A stretch of 64,000 bases of DNA from Nonomuraea guangzhouensis (GCF_019396345.1 NZ_JAHKRM010000013.1:248001-312000); one strand, 5' to 3'; numbered from the stretch's first letter, positions 50,392 to 59,966 are shown. Numbers and translations are program-made. Notes: generated from the letters alone by a model not told the origin.

Positions 50392-51837
50392 ATGTCCACA
50401 CTCATCCGCGCCTCACCAGTCCGGGCGGACCGGCGGTGGGCCGTCCTCGCGGTCATCCTCGCCGCCGCCGTCCTGGACCTGCTCGACGCGACGATCACCA
50501 ACGTCGCCGCCCCGACGATCGCGGCCGACCTCGGCGGGGGAGCGGCCCTCATCCAGTGGCTCGGCGCCGCCTACGCGCTGGCGCTTGGGGTCCTGCTGGT
50601 GGTCGGCGGCCGGCTCGGCGACCGGTACGGTCGCCGCCGGCTCTTCCTTCTCGGCATCACCGGCTTCACGCTCGCCTCCGTCGCCTGCGGCCTGGCGGTC
50701 GGCCCCGGCATGCTCATCGGTGCCCGGCTGGTGCAGGGCGGGTTCGGGGCGCTGATGATCCCCCAGGGGTTCGGGATCCTGGGGGCGGTCTTTCCCCGGG
50801 ATCAGCTGGGCAAGGCCTTCAGCGTGTTCGCCCCCGGGCTCGGCGTCTCTTCGGTCGGGGGGCCGGTGCTGGCCGGGTTTCTGATCGAGGCCGATCTGGG
50901 TGGGCTGGGGTGGCGGGCGATGTTCCTGATCAACATCGTGCTCGGGGGCGCCGCGCTCCTGGCCGCCATCCGCCTCCTGCCCGCCGACGACCCGCGTCCC
51001 GCTGACGGCAGCTCCCAGAGCCGCCCTGAGGGCCGTTCTGGGGCGGCTGGGGTGGCGGTGGACGGTGTGGGTGCCGGGGTGCTGGCGGTGGCCATGGGGG
51101 GTCTTCTGTACGGCCTGATCGACGGCTCGGCCCACGGGTGGACGCTCGTCCCGATCCTGTGTCTGGCCGGTGGGCTGGTGTTCTTCGGTCTGTTCTGCCT
51201 ACGCCAGCGCACCGCCGCCAATCCGCTGATCGAGCCGTCACTGCTGCTTAACCGCGGCTTCACCGCCGGCCTCGTGCTGGGCGTCGTCTTCTTCGCCGCC
51301 GTGTCCGGCCTGCTGTACGTGCTCGTGCTGTACATGCAGTACGGCCTGCGCTTCACGCCGGTGCGGGCGGCGCTCGGCCTGGCCCCGGTGGCGGTGGGGA
51401 TCGTCATCGCCTCGGTGGCCTGTCACCGGCTCATCGCCCGGTTCGGCCGCACCCTGATCGTCATCGGGCTGGCCATCGGGCTGATCGGCACCGGCTGGCT
51501 GCTGGCCGTCGTCTGCGGCGTCGCGGGCGGCGTCTGGCCCCTCGTTCTCGCCGCGCTCGTCATCGGGCTGGGCATGGGCACCTGCTTCGGCACCGTCTAT
51601 GACGTCACGATGGGCGACATCGACCCGCGTGAGGCCAGCAGCGCCAGCGGGGCGCTCGCCGCGACCCAGCAACTGGCCAACGCCATCGGCGCCGCCGCCG
51701 TGACCACCGTCTACTTCCGTACCGGCGACCAGGCGCAGGCCGCCACCGGCAGCCTGCTCGTCGTGCTCGCCGCCACGATCGCCTGCTGCGGCCTGGTGTG
51801 GCTCCTGCCCCGCAAAGCCCAGCCCCACCACGGCTGA
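50392..51837 (+). CDS. MFS exporter, DHA2 (EmrB/QacA)
   Basis: A 481-residue, 14-helix drug exporter. Helix 1 reads AAAVLDLLDATITNVAAPTI, motif A is GGRLGDRYGRRRLFL, and helix 5 shows APGLGVSSVGGPVLAGFL (motif C). The ATG at 50392 is preceded by GAGGGG. It is divergent from a MarR regulator with three operator copies between them; the NAD(P)-binding gene follows 41 bp downstream, so the cassette may export a compound that the reductase also handles. Confidence 0.91.
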   Translation: MSTLIRASPVRADRRWAVLAVILAAAVLDLLDATITNVAAPTIAADLGGGAALIQWLGAAYALALGVLLVVGGRLGDRYGRRRLFLLGITGFTLASVACGLAVGPGMLIGARLVQGGFGALMIPQGFGILGAVFPRDQLGKAFSVFAPGLGVSSVGGPVLAGFLIEADLGGLGWRAMFLINIVLGGAALLAAIRLLPADDPRPADGSSQSRPEGRSGAAGVAVDGVGAGVLAVAMGGLLYGLIDGSAHGWTLVPILCLAGGLVFFGLFCLRQRTAANPLIEPSLLLNRGFTAGLVLGVVFFAAVSGLLYVLVLYMQYGLRFTPVRAALGLAPVAVGIVIASVACHRLIARFGRTLIVIGLAIGLIGTGWLLAVVCGVAGGVWPLVLAALVIGLGMGTCFGTVYDVTMGDIDPREASSASGALAATQQLANAIGAAAVTTVYFRTGDQAQAATGSLLVVLAATIACCGLVWLLPRKAQPHHG

Positions 51838-51878
51838 GCAGCCCGCGTAAAACCCATCACCAGAAAGGCATATCCGAT

Positions 51879-52700
51879 ATGACCACCCTCGTTACCGGCG
51901 CTCGCGGCGCCGTGGCCACTGAGCTCATCGCCCTCCTGCGCCGACGTGGTCTGCCCGTCCGCCCGGCCTCCCGGCAGCCGGTCGACTCGTCGATCGCCAC
52001 GTGCGACCTCAGCGACCCGGCGACGTTCCCCGCCGCACTGGCGGGCGTGACCTCGGTCTTCCTGTACGCCGAACCGTCGCACATCGACGCCTTCGTCAAG
52101 GAGGCGACCGCGGCCGGAGTCGAGCACATCGTGCTGCTCTCGTCGTCGTCGGTTCTCGCGCCGGACGCCCAGGCCAGCCCCCTCGCCAAGTCCCATCTGG
52201 ACGTGGAGCGCGCCGTGACCGCCGCGCCCGTCCGCGGCACGCTGCTGCGCCCGGGTACGTTCGCCGGCAACGCGCTGGCCTGGTCCTGGCCGGTCAAGGC
52301 CGGCAACCCGGTGAGCCTGCCGTTCCCGAACTCCTCCAACGACCCCATCCACGAGGCCGACATCGCCGAGGCGGCCGCCGCCGTCCTCACCGATCCGGCC
52401 CTGGCCGGCCGGCCGTACTGGCTGACCGGGCCTGAGTCGATCACGTTCGCCGAGCAGATCGCCATCCTCAGCCACGTGACCGGCACGGACATCGCCATCA
52501 AGAACGTCACGCGCGAGGAGTGGAAGGCGGAGATGGCCGACTACATCCCCGAAGCCTTCGCCGACTCGTTGCTGGACTGGTGGCAGTCGAACGACGGCGT
52601 CCCGGCCGAGATCACCACGGACCTCGAGCGGTTGATCGGCCGCCCCGGCCGCACGTTCGCGACCTGGGCGGCGGACCACGTGGGTGACTTCACAGGCTGA
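51879..52700 (+). CDS. NmrA-like NAD(P)-binding protein
   Basis: A 273-residue Rossmann-fold protein of the atypical SDR (NmrA/azoreductase-like) kind. TLVTGARGAVATELIALLRR is the dinucleotide loop (GxxGxxG in the form GARGAV); LLRPGTFAGNALAW and YWLTGPESITFAEQIAILSH are the later conserved blocks. No Tyr-x3-Lys catalytic pair is evident, as in NmrA-type proteins. It may act as a reductase or redox sensor. Likely cotranscribed with the exporter. Its 3' end overlaps yaaA convergently by 11 bp. Confidence 0.85.
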   Translation: MTTLVTGARGAVATELIALLRRRGLPVRPASRQPVDSSIATCDLSDPATFPAALAGVTSVFLYAEPSHIDAFVKEATAAGVEHIVLLSSSSVLAPDAQASPLAKSHLDVERAVTAAPVRGTLLRPGTFAGNALAWSWPVKAGNPVSLPFPNSSNDPIHEADIAEAAAAVLTDPALAGRPYWLTGPESITFAEQIAILSHVTGTDIAIKNVTREEWKAEMADYIPEAFADSLLDWWQSNDGVPAEITTDLERLIGRPGRTFATWAADHVGDFTG

Positions 52701-53424
52701 CGTCCAAGGTCCAGGGTCGGTTGGGGCGGGCGGGCTCGATCAGGTGGACCGCGTAGCCCTGGCCGGAGAGGAATTCGGCGAGTTCGCCGGGCGAGGCGGG
52801 ATCCGCCCCGATCTCCAACAGGGTGCGGGCGATCTCGCCACGGGTCGCCTTGGCCATGTGACTGACCACCTTGCCCTCACGGAACACGCGTACCGCCACG
52901 GAACGCTCCCCGGGCTGCCAGGCTCCGGCGTACGTGGCCGAACGCAGGTCGACCACCAGCCCGTCCAGGCGTTCCAGCTCCTTGGACACCTTGGGCCGCC
53001 AGAAGGCGGCCAGTCCGCCCAGGGCCGGTAGGTTCACCCCCATTGACAGCCGGTACGGGGGGATGCGGTCAATGATCCGCAACACGCCCCACAGGCCGGA
53101 GAAGATGAGCACCGACTCCTCGGCCCGCTTCCTGGCCTCGTCCGTCAGGGTGCCGAGACCGAGCTTCTCGTACAGGACGCCGGTGTACAAATCGGACGCC
53201 GGGAGGGCGGGGGCGGTTTGGAGCTCCAGGTTTTTGGCCAGCTCGCCCGCCAGGCCGGGCGACAGGCTGAGGACGTCGAGGGCGTCACGCCGTTTGGACG
53301 CTCTGATGAGCGCGGTCAGCACGCGTTTGCGCGGTCTGTCCAAGGCGGGGAACGAAAGCTCCCCCAAGGGGGGACCGCTGCCCTCTCCGGCCTTCCCCTC
53401 CGAAGGCGGCAACAAAATCAGCAC
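52690..53424 (-). CDS. yaaA: Peroxide stress protein YaaA (DUF328/UPF0246)
   Basis: A 244-residue protein of the YaaA family, which lowers intracellular iron after peroxide stress and binds DNA in Escherichia coli. LILLPPSEGKAGEG is the N-terminal signature; VLIFSGLWGVLRIIDRIPPY, RLSMGVNLPALGGLAAFWRP and a later MAKATRGEIARTLLEIG are conserved. The GTG start has no strong Shine-Dalgarno visible. Monocistronic. Confidence 0.9.
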   Translation of the reverse strand: MLILLPPSEGKAGEGSGPPLGELSFPALDRPRKRVLTALIRASKRRDALDVLSLSPGLAGELAKNLELQTAPALPASDLYTGVLYEKLGLGTLTDEARKRAEESVLIFSGLWGVLRIIDRIPPYRLSMGVNLPALGGLAAFWRPKVSKELERLDGLVVDLRSATYAGAWQPGERSVAVRVFREGKVVSHMAKATRGEIARTLLEIGADPASPGELAEFLSGQGYAVHLIEPARPNRPWTLDVSL

Positions 53425-53761
53425 GCTACAGGATAGTGAATGTCCGTCGCCGCTCGTGAGACCGCCCGCCGAGCCCCCTCTCGGAGAGGGCCATCCGCCC
53501 TCCTCCGGGAAGGCGCCCCGCTCTCGTCGGAGAGAACCTTCACCACCCGCCGCGATGGATGCCCGCCGTGCGCGGCCTCACGCTCTGTGTGGTCGCCGCT
53601 CTTTTCCATCCTGTACGGCAAGCCCACCCACCCGCCACCCGCCGTCCGTGGCCGGGGGCCTCCAGGAATACGGCCGCTGAACCCGCACGTGGCCGGCCGC
53701 CGATACGACGCGTCCTTGGCCGCCTCCATGGCAGGTCCGGCCGGTTGGGTAGGGTGCGCGA
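53425..53761. other. Intergenic region without a gene
   Basis: The 337 bases between the divergent yaaA and GNAT genes contain open frames on both strands, but they have composition unlike real actinomycete coding sequence and no usable starts. Nothing else is recognised; it presumably holds the promoters of both genes. Confidence 0.5.
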
Positions 53762-54457
53762 ATGGACTTTGACCTGCTTGTTCATGAAGCCTGGCCGGCC
53801 TATGAGCAGCGGACGCACGACGGCTGGATCCTTCGCTACGCCGGCGGCGTGACCAAGCGGGCGAACTCCGTGCTCGCCCTGGGACGGCCCGCCGATCTCG
53901 CCGGTGCGATCGAGGCGGCCGAGGCTTTCTACGCCGAGAAGGGGCAGCGGAGTGTGTTCTCCGTTGGGGTGGGGGCCATGCCGGGGCTTGACGACGAGCT
54001 GGCCGCCCGGGGGTACGGGGTCGTCGATCCGACCGTGATCATGGTGGGAGGCGGCGGGCCGGAGCCGGTTCATCGGGTGCGGGTCGAGGAGCGGCCCTGG
54101 CCGGAGTGGCTGGAGACCTGGTGGGCCGTGGACGGGCGGTATGCCGAGGGCGTGGCGGCGGCGGAGCGGATCTGCGAGGGGGTGCCCGCTCTGTATGCCG
54201 CGGTCGAAGAAGACGGAAGGGCCGTCGCCGTCGGACGGGGTGTGCCGCAGGGGGAGACGCTCGGGATCTACTGCATGGCCACATTGCCGCGGGCGCGCCG
54301 TCGTGGGCTGGCCAGAAGCGTGCTGCGCGCCCTCGTACGGCGCGGTGGGGCGCGGTCGGCCTATCTGGTGACCACGGCGCCCAACGAGGCGGCTCAGGCC
54401 CTGTATCGAAGCGAGGGCTTCGAGGTGCGGGCGCGCTACCACTACAGGGTGAGATGA
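53762..54457 (+). CDS. GNAT-family N-acetyltransferase
   Basis: A 231-residue protein. The C-terminal half carries the GNAT acetyl-CoA core: YCMATLPRARRRGLARSVLR (motif A pyrophosphate loop, R-x-x-G-x-A) and NEAAQALYRSEGFEVRARYH (motif B). The N-terminal half has a divergent related fold (HEAWPAYEQRTHDGWILRYA). The substrate is unknown. ATG lies without an obvious ribosome-binding site. A strong hairpin follows. Confidence 0.87.
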   Translation: MDFDLLVHEAWPAYEQRTHDGWILRYAGGVTKRANSVLALGRPADLAGAIEAAEAFYAEKGQRSVFSVGVGAMPGLDDELAARGYGVVDPTVIMVGGGGPEPVHRVRVEERPWPEWLETWWAVDGRYAEGVAAAERICEGVPALYAAVEEDGRAVAVGRGVPQGETLGIYCMATLPRARRRGLARSVLRALVRRGGARSAYLVTTAPNEAAQALYRSEGFEVRARYHYRVR

Positions 54458-54474
54458 GCCTGGCCGAGACATGA

Positions 54475-54513
54475 CGGAACGGCGGTCCCGGGCATACCAG
54501 GACCGCCGTTCCG
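54475..54513. terminator. Strong hairpin after the GNAT gene
   Basis: CGGAACGGCGGTCC (54475-54488) and GGACCGCCGTTCCG (54500-54513) are perfect 14-bp arms with an 11-nt loop, between the convergent GNAT and DUF7455 genes. Confidence 0.85.
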
Positions 54514-54554
54514 CGTTGCGCAATATGTTGTTATCTCATCACGACCAGCGCGGG

Positions 54555-54785
54555 TTAACGCTCGTCGTTGGGGGCCACTACTGGGGTTTCGCTGAGCCGA
54601 GCGGACTCGTCCAGGATGTCGGCGCCCTTCTCGCGAAGCGCCGCTATGTGCTGACGCCCGTGATGAGCGCAGAACAGCAGCTCCCCACCCACGGGCAGGG
54701 TCGCGCGAATGTATGCCTGGGCGCCGCAACGGTCGCAGCGGTCGAGGGCCGTCAGCGGCTTAACGGGGGCGAGAGCTCCAGTCAC
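54555..54785 (-). CDS. DUF7455 zinc-ribbon-like protein
   Basis: A 76-residue protein: PLTALDRCDRCGAQAYIRAT, GGELLFCAHHGRQH, then a helical tail. The CxxC and later CxxH pair look like a zinc site. The family is typical of actinomycetes next to the type II topoisomerase B gene; the role is unknown. The GTG start has GAAAGG six bases upstream. It is divergent from parE across 254 bp. Confidence 0.83.
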   Translation of the reverse strand: MTGALAPVKPLTALDRCDRCGAQAYIRATLPVGGELLFCAHHGRQHIAALREKGADILDESARLSETPVVAPNDER

Positions 54786-54968
54786 GTATCGCCTTTCGGG
54801 TCACCCCCGCCGAAGCGAGGATCTGGCGTCAGTCACTTGGACAACATCTAACCGGACGTGGACGTTCCCAATCACAGCCTCGCTACGCCGAGAGCAGAAT
54901 GTGGCCGGAAGTAATGACGAGCAGCCGCCTGGTAACACCAAACCTGCCGTCATGGCAAGCTTGTACGC

Positions 54969-54999
54969 GTGCGTAGGGGAAGAACGATAGGCTACGCAC
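54969..54999. promoter_or_regulatory. 8-bp-arm inverted repeat upstream of parE
   Basis: GTGCGTAG (54969-54976) and CTACGCAC (54992-54999) are perfect arms 15 bp apart, 41 bp before the parE start, in the probable promoter region. Confidence 0.45.
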
Positions 55000-55039
55000 A
55001 CATGTTCGATGCTTGGATTCGAGACGCAGGGGAGCCGGA

Positions 55040-57106
55040 GTGACGCTAGTGGAGGCGGGTTACACGGCTCGTCACCTGTCGGTGCTTGAGGGGCTGGAAG
55101 CGGTCCGCAAGCGCCCTGGCATGTATATCGGGTCAACCGACAGCCGCGGGCTCATGCACTGCCTCTGGGAGATCGTCGACAACGGCGTCGACGAGGCGCT
55201 CGCCGGGCACTGCAGCCGCATCGAGGTGGAGCTCTATCCCGACGGCTCCATCGAGGTGCGCGACGACGGCCGCGGCATCCCCGTCGACATCGAGCCCAAG
55301 AGCGGGCTGGCCGGAGTCGAGCTCGTCTACACCAAGCTCCACGCGGGCGGTAAGTTCGGCGGCGGCTCCTATGGCGCGTCCGGCGGCCTGCACGGCGTGG
55401 GCGCCTCCGTGGTCAACGCCCTGTCCGAGCGCCTCGACGTCGAGGTCGACCGCGACGGCATCATCCACGAGATCAGCTTCCGCCGCGGCGTGCCCGGCAT
55501 CTTCGACGGCGAGGGCCCGAAGGCCAAGTTCAAGAAGAAGTCCGGCCTGCGCAAGGACCGCAAGCTGCCCAAGCGGGTCACCGGCACCAGGGTGCGGTTC
55601 TGGGCCGACAAGCAGATCTTCCTGCCCGACGCCGAGGTCTCACTCGACGAGATCCACGTCCGCCTCCGCCAGACCGCCTTCCTGGTGCCCGGTCTGACCC
55701 TGTCCGTGATCGACGGCCGGCACGAGGAGCGGATCGAGGAGGAGTTCCACTTCGACGGTGGCATCTCCGAGTTCACCGAGTTCCTGGCCCGCGACGAGGC
55801 CGTCTGCGACGTGCTGCGCCTGCAGGGGGTCGGCCACTTCCACGAGACCGTCCCCGTGCTCGACGACCAGGGCCACATGACGCCCACCGAGGTGCAGCGC
55901 GAGCTCACCGTCGACGTGGCCGTGCGCTGGGGCAAGGGCTACGACTCGACCGTCCGCTCGTTCGTCAACGTGATCGCCACCCCCAAGGGCGGCACCCACC
56001 TCACCGGCTTCGAACGCGGCCTGGCCCGCACGATCAACGAGCTGCTGCGCGAGACCCGCCTGCTGAAGAACGGCGACGACCCGGTCAGGGGGGAGGACAT
56101 CTCCGAGGGCCTCACCGGGGTCGTCACGGTCCGGGTGCCGGAGCCGCAGTTCGAAGGCCAGACCAAGGAGGTGCTGGGCACCTCGGCGGCCACCCGCATC
56201 GTCTCCCACGTGGTCTCCCGCGAGCTCAAGGAGCTGTTCGCCAACCCGCCGCGCGGCTACAAGCAGCCCCTGCGCGCCGTGCTGGAGAAGATCGTCGCCG
56301 CGGCCAAGGCCCGCATCGCGGCCCGCGAGCACCGCGACAACCAGCGTCGCAAGAGCGCCCTGGAAAACTCCGCGCTCCCCGCCAAGCTCGTCGACTGCCG
56401 CAGCGACGACATCGACCGCAGCGAGCTGTTCATCGTCGAGGGCGACTCCGCCCTGGGCACCGCCAAGCTGGCCCGCGACTCGGAGTTCCAGGCGCTCCTG
56501 CCGATCCGCGGCAAGATCCTCAACGTGCAGAAGGCGTCCGTGAGCGACATGCTCAAGAACGCCGAGTGCGCCGCGATCATCCAGGTGGTCGGCGCGGGCT
56601 CCGGCCGGTCCTTCGACATCGAGGCGGCCCGCTACGGCAAGGTCATCTTGATGGCCGACGCCGACGTCGACGGCGCCCACATCCGCTGCCTGCTGCTGAC
56701 CCTGTTCCACCGCTACATGCGGCCCATGGTCGAGGCGGGCAGGGTGTTCGCCGCCGTCCCGCCGCTGCACCGCATCGAGCTCACCAACCCCGGCCGGGGC
56801 AAGGAGAAGTACATCTACTGCTACTCCGACGCCGAGCTGCACAAGGTGCTGCGCGACCTGGAGCGGCGTGGCCGGCGCTGGAAGGACCCCGTGCAGCGCT
56901 ACAAGGGTCTGGGCGAGATGGACGCCGACCAGCTGGCCGAGACCACCATGGACCCCCGCCACCGCATCCTGCGCCGCGTCCGGATCGAGGACGCGGAGAC
57001 GGCGGAGGGGATCTTCAGCCTGCTGATGGGGAGCGATGTGGCTCCGCGTCGCGAGTTCATCGTCAACAGCGCGGCCGAGGTCGACCGCGATCACATCGAC
57101 GCCTGA
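55040..57106 (+). CDS. parE: DNA topoisomerase IV/gyrase B-type subunit (ParE)
   Basis: A 688-residue type IIA topoisomerase ATPase subunit. GHKL motifs are EIVDNGVDEALAG, DDGRGIPVDI and GLHGVGASVVNALS. The transducer holds KGGTHLTGFERGL. The TOPRIM domain has EGDSALG and DADVDGAHI. It ends with RYKGLGEMDADQL, typical of ParE/GyrB. The GTG at 55040 has GGGGAG five bases upstream. Location near hrdB matches the hrdB-parE synteny of Streptomyces, so ParE is favoured over GyrB. ParC is not in the window. Confidence 0.95.
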   Translation: MTLVEAGYTARHLSVLEGLEAVRKRPGMYIGSTDSRGLMHCLWEIVDNGVDEALAGHCSRIEVELYPDGSIEVRDDGRGIPVDIEPKSGLAGVELVYTKLHAGGKFGGGSYGASGGLHGVGASVVNALSERLDVEVDRDGIIHEISFRRGVPGIFDGEGPKAKFKKKSGLRKDRKLPKRVTGTRVRFWADKQIFLPDAEVSLDEIHVRLRQTAFLVPGLTLSVIDGRHEERIEEEFHFDGGISEFTEFLARDEAVCDVLRLQGVGHFHETVPVLDDQGHMTPTEVQRELTVDVAVRWGKGYDSTVRSFVNVIATPKGGTHLTGFERGLARTINELLRETRLLKNGDDPVRGEDISEGLTGVVTVRVPEPQFEGQTKEVLGTSAATRIVSHVVSRELKELFANPPRGYKQPLRAVLEKIVAAAKARIAAREHRDNQRRKSALENSALPAKLVDCRSDDIDRSELFIVEGDSALGTAKLARDSEFQALLPIRGKILNVQKASVSDMLKNAECAAIIQVVGAGSGRSFDIEAARYGKVILMADADVDGAHIRCLLLTLFHRYMRPMVEAGRVFAAVPPLHRIELTNPGRGKEKYIYCYSDAELHKVLRDLERRGRRWKDPVQRYKGLGEMDADQLAETTMDPRHRILRRVRIEDAETAEGIFSLLMGSDVAPRREFIVNSAAEVDRDHIDA

Positions 57107-57124
57107 GCGCCTCTCGCCGATGCG

Positions 57125-58003
57125 GTGACCCGTGATCCGGTGATCGGCGAGGCTAGGGTGGTGGCCGTGTCGGGTGCGGATCGGGCTGAGATTCCCTGGG
57201 TGTCCGACGACGTGCCGGACGTCGTCGTGGTGGATGGGCGGGCGCAGTCCTACAGCGGCAATGTGCATGAAGAGCTCAAACTGCTCCTCATGATCGACTC
57301 AGGTCTCACCGTACGCAGACGTGGCACGACCTTCCGGGCCGCTCCTGGGCAACTGGTCGCGCTCCACCCGGACGACGCGCATTCCGGGCAGCCGGACGAT
57401 CTCGAGTCGGCGCGCTGGCTGATCATGTGTGTGTCGCCGTCCCTGATCGCCGAGGTCGCCACGTCTGAGGCGGTGCGCTACGGGGATCCGGTGATCCGGG
57501 ACAGCGGGCTGGCGGCCCGTTTCCGGTCCGTACACGGCTCCCTCTACCGGCCTTCCGGGCAGCCCGGTTCGGCGCTGGGGCGGGAGACGGAGGTGCTGGA
57601 GTTCGTCTCCACGCTGGCGCGGCAGTGCTACGGCTCCGACGGCGGGCGGGACACGGCGCAGCGTGTCCCCGAGACCGTGCGTGAATACCTGCGGGCGAAC
57701 CTGTCCCGCAACGTGACGCTGGACGAGCTCAGCGCGGTGACGGAGCTCAGCAAGTACCGGCTCGTGCGCGTGTGCACCGCCTGGTTCGGTCTGCCGCCGC
57801 ACAAGCTGCATCTGCGTCTCCGGCTCGATCGGGCCAGGCAACTGCTCCGGCGCGGTACGGGGATCGCCGAGGTGGCGTACGAGACGGGATTCCACGATCA
57901 GCCCCACCTGACCCGGGTGTTCGCCCGGGCCTACGGGCTGACTCCCGCCCTGTACCAGTCGACATATCGCGGCACGGCGTGGACCGGCTGGGCCGCACGC
58001 TGA
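57125..58003 (+). CDS. AraC-family transcriptional regulator
   Basis: A 292-residue regulator. The N-terminal AraC-binding cupin-like domain (VRRRGTTFRAAPGQLVALHP) is followed by the double HTH (about 190-280): VTLDELSAVTELSKYRLVRV and GIAEVAYETGFHDQPHLTRV, with the terminal AraC signature FARAYGLTPALYQ. GTG 57125 is the longest start and lies 18 bp after the parE stop. It likely regulates the aldo/keto reductase gene 142 bp downstream. Confidence 0.88.
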   Translation: MTRDPVIGEARVVAVSGADRAEIPWVSDDVPDVVVVDGRAQSYSGNVHEELKLLLMIDSGLTVRRRGTTFRAAPGQLVALHPDDAHSGQPDDLESARWLIMCVSPSLIAEVATSEAVRYGDPVIRDSGLAARFRSVHGSLYRPSGQPGSALGRETEVLEFVSTLARQCYGSDGGRDTAQRVPETVREYLRANLSRNVTLDELSAVTELSKYRLVRVCTAWFGLPPHKLHLRLRLDRARQLLRRGTGIAEVAYETGFHDQPHLTRVFARAYGLTPALYQSTYRGTAWTGWAAR

Positions 58004-58145
58004 TCCAGGCGGGGCAAGAACGTGCAATACGGATGCCGACCCCGGCGGATAGTTTCCTCGGCGACGCCAACTTGGCCCGAGCGCGACGGAGATTCGGCGA
58101 GTGTGCCGTGTCCCTCGGGCCGTTCTTTTTCGACGGGAGCATGTG

Positions 58146-59165
58146 ATGCGTTACCGGCTGCTGGGCCGCACGGGGTTGCGGGTGTCCGAAGCGTTTCTGG
58201 GCACGATGACCTTCGGCGAGGACTGGGGGTGGGGCGCCTCGGTCGAGGAATGCCGCAAGATGTTCAGCGTGTACGCCGAGGCGGGCGGCAATGTGATCGA
58301 CACCGCCAACCGCTACACCGAGGGCAGCAGTGAGCGAATCGTCGGAGACCTGCTGGGCTCCGACCGCGACCGTTTCGTGCTGTCCACGAAATACACGCTG
58401 ACCATGGACGGCACCGACCCCAACGCCGGCGGCAACCACCGCAAGAACCTGGTCCGTTCGGTGGAGGCCAGCCTGCGACGGCTGGGCACCGACTACATCG
58501 ACCTGCTGTGGGTGCACATCTGGGACCCCAACACCCCCGTCGAGGAGACGATGCGGGCGCTGGACGATCTCGTACGGGCCGGCAAGGTGCTGTATGTCGG
58601 GATCTCCGATGCGCCCGCCTGGTTGATCTCCCGCGCGCAGACCATCGCCGAGTTTCGCGGGTGGACGGCGTTCGCCGGCCTGCAACTGCCCTACAGCCTG
58701 CTCAAGCGGGACATCGAGCGGGAGCTGCTGCCCATGGCCGAGGCTCTGGAGCTGTCGGTGGCCGCGTGGTCGCCGCTGGCCGGCGGCGTCCTGTCGGGCA
58801 AGTTCACCCGCTCCGGCGCCGATGGCCCCTCCCGGGTCGACCCTGCCACCGTCTCCGAACGCGACCTGGGCATCGCGCGTACGGTGGACGCCGTGGCCGA
58901 CGAACTGGGCGTTTCCTCCTCCCAGGTGGCCATCGCGTGGACGCGAGCGCAGCGGCCCTGGATCCACCCGATCCTCGGCGCCCGCAACCTGGACCAGCTG
59001 ACCGACAACCTCGCCGCGATCGACCTGCGACTGCCCGACGAGGCGGTGCGCCGGCTGGACGAGGCCAGCGCGATCGACCTGGGCTTCCCGATGGAGTTCA
59101 TCCTGGACACCACGACCGACTTCGTCTACGGGCCCAGCGGAAAGCAGGTCGACGGCAGAGTCTGA
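58146..59165 (+). CDS. Aldo/keto reductase
   Basis: A 339-residue NADPH-dependent oxidoreductase of the AKR superfamily. The catalytic tetrad is visible: Asp and Tyr in IDTANRYTEGSSERIVGD, Lys in VLSTKYTLTM and His in LLWVHIWDP. The NADPH-binding C-terminus has VAIAWTRAQRPWIHPILGAR. Substrate unknown. GGGAG precedes the ATG at 58146. It follows the AraC regulator in the same direction and may be its target. Confidence 0.9.
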   Translation: MRYRLLGRTGLRVSEAFLGTMTFGEDWGWGASVEECRKMFSVYAEAGGNVIDTANRYTEGSSERIVGDLLGSDRDRFVLSTKYTLTMDGTDPNAGGNHRKNLVRSVEASLRRLGTDYIDLLWVHIWDPNTPVEETMRALDDLVRAGKVLYVGISDAPAWLISRAQTIAEFRGWTAFAGLQLPYSLLKRDIERELLPMAEALELSVAAWSPLAGGVLSGKFTRSGADGPSRVDPATVSERDLGIARTVDAVADELGVSSSQVAIAWTRAQRPWIHPILGARNLDQLTDNLAAIDLRLPDEAVRRLDEASAIDLGFPMEFILDTTTDFVYGPSGKQVDGRV

Positions 59166-59399
59166 CCCACTGCGCGGGTGTTCAGGCTTCTCTTTTACGG
59201 CCGGCACGGTGAGCCCCAATCGCCGTAGCGTGCTGAGGCCTGTCCAGGGGCACGCTCCTCCGGTGCGCGGGGCTGGGCGCCGCGACGTGCGCAGCCGTCG
59301 TTGAAGTCGTCGCGGTCCCTTCGGCCAGTTCCGGCGTGAACACCTCCCGGTCGATCGGTGAAGGAGGGGTGTGAACCCAAGGACCGAGAGGTGACCGCG

Positions 59400-59966
59400 A
59401 TGACACAGGCGTTACCCGCTCAAACCGGGGACGCCGTGATCATCGAGCAGTCCTGGCGGGAGCCCGAACGTTTCTCCGCCATCTTCGACCGCTACTACTC
59501 CGAGATCCACGGCTACGCCTCACGCAGGCTGGGCGGCGGGCTGGCCGACGACGTCGCAGCGGAGACGTTCCTGATCGCCTTCGACAAGCGCGCCGGTTAC
59601 GACGTCTCCCGCGCCGACGCGCGGCCCTGGCTGTACGGCATAGCCTCCAACCTGATCGCCCGGCGCCGTCGCGCCGAGGAACGCCAGTACCGGGCGCTGG
59701 CCAAGGCCGGCCCGGGGAGTCCCGTAGAGGACCACGCCGATCGGGTCGCCGGAGAAGTGGACGCGGTCGCGCGCAGACCGGCGCTCGCCCAGGCGCTGGC
59801 CAAGATCGCCCACGGCGACAGGGACGTGCTGCTCCTGGTCGCCTGGGCCGAGCTCACCTCGGAGCAGGCGGGCCAGGCGCTCGGCATTCCGGCGGGTACG
59901 GCGCGCTCACGGCTGCACAGGGCCCGTAGGAAGATCCAGGACGCATTGGGAGGGGACGGATCATGA
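59400..59966 (+). CDS. ECF-type sigma-70 factor
   Basis: A 188-residue extracytoplasmic-function sigma factor. Region 2 is FDRYYSEIHGYASRRLGGGLADDVAAETFL with ARPWLYGIASNLIARRRRAE, shown here in pieces; region 4 is DVLLLVAWAELTSEQAGQAL and GIPAGTARSRLHRARRKIQ. The ATG at 59400 is preferred over a GTG at 59391 because AGAGG is six bases upstream. The CU044_5270 gene overlaps the stop (ATGA), and probably encodes its anti-sigma factor or regulated partner. Confidence 0.9.
   Translation: MTQALPAQTGDAVIIEQSWREPERFSAIFDRYYSEIHGYASRRLGGGLADDVAAETFLIAFDKRAGYDVSRADARPWLYGIASNLIARRRRAEERQYRALAKAGPGSPVEDHADRVAGEVDAVARRPALAQALAKIAHGDRDVLLLVAWAELTSEQAGQALGIPAGTARSRLHRARRKIQDALGGDGS

Noticed and set aside
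53418..53729. 103-codon minus-strand frame upstream of the GNAT gene
   Set aside because: No motif, atypical composition, no good start and overlap with promoter space of two genes.
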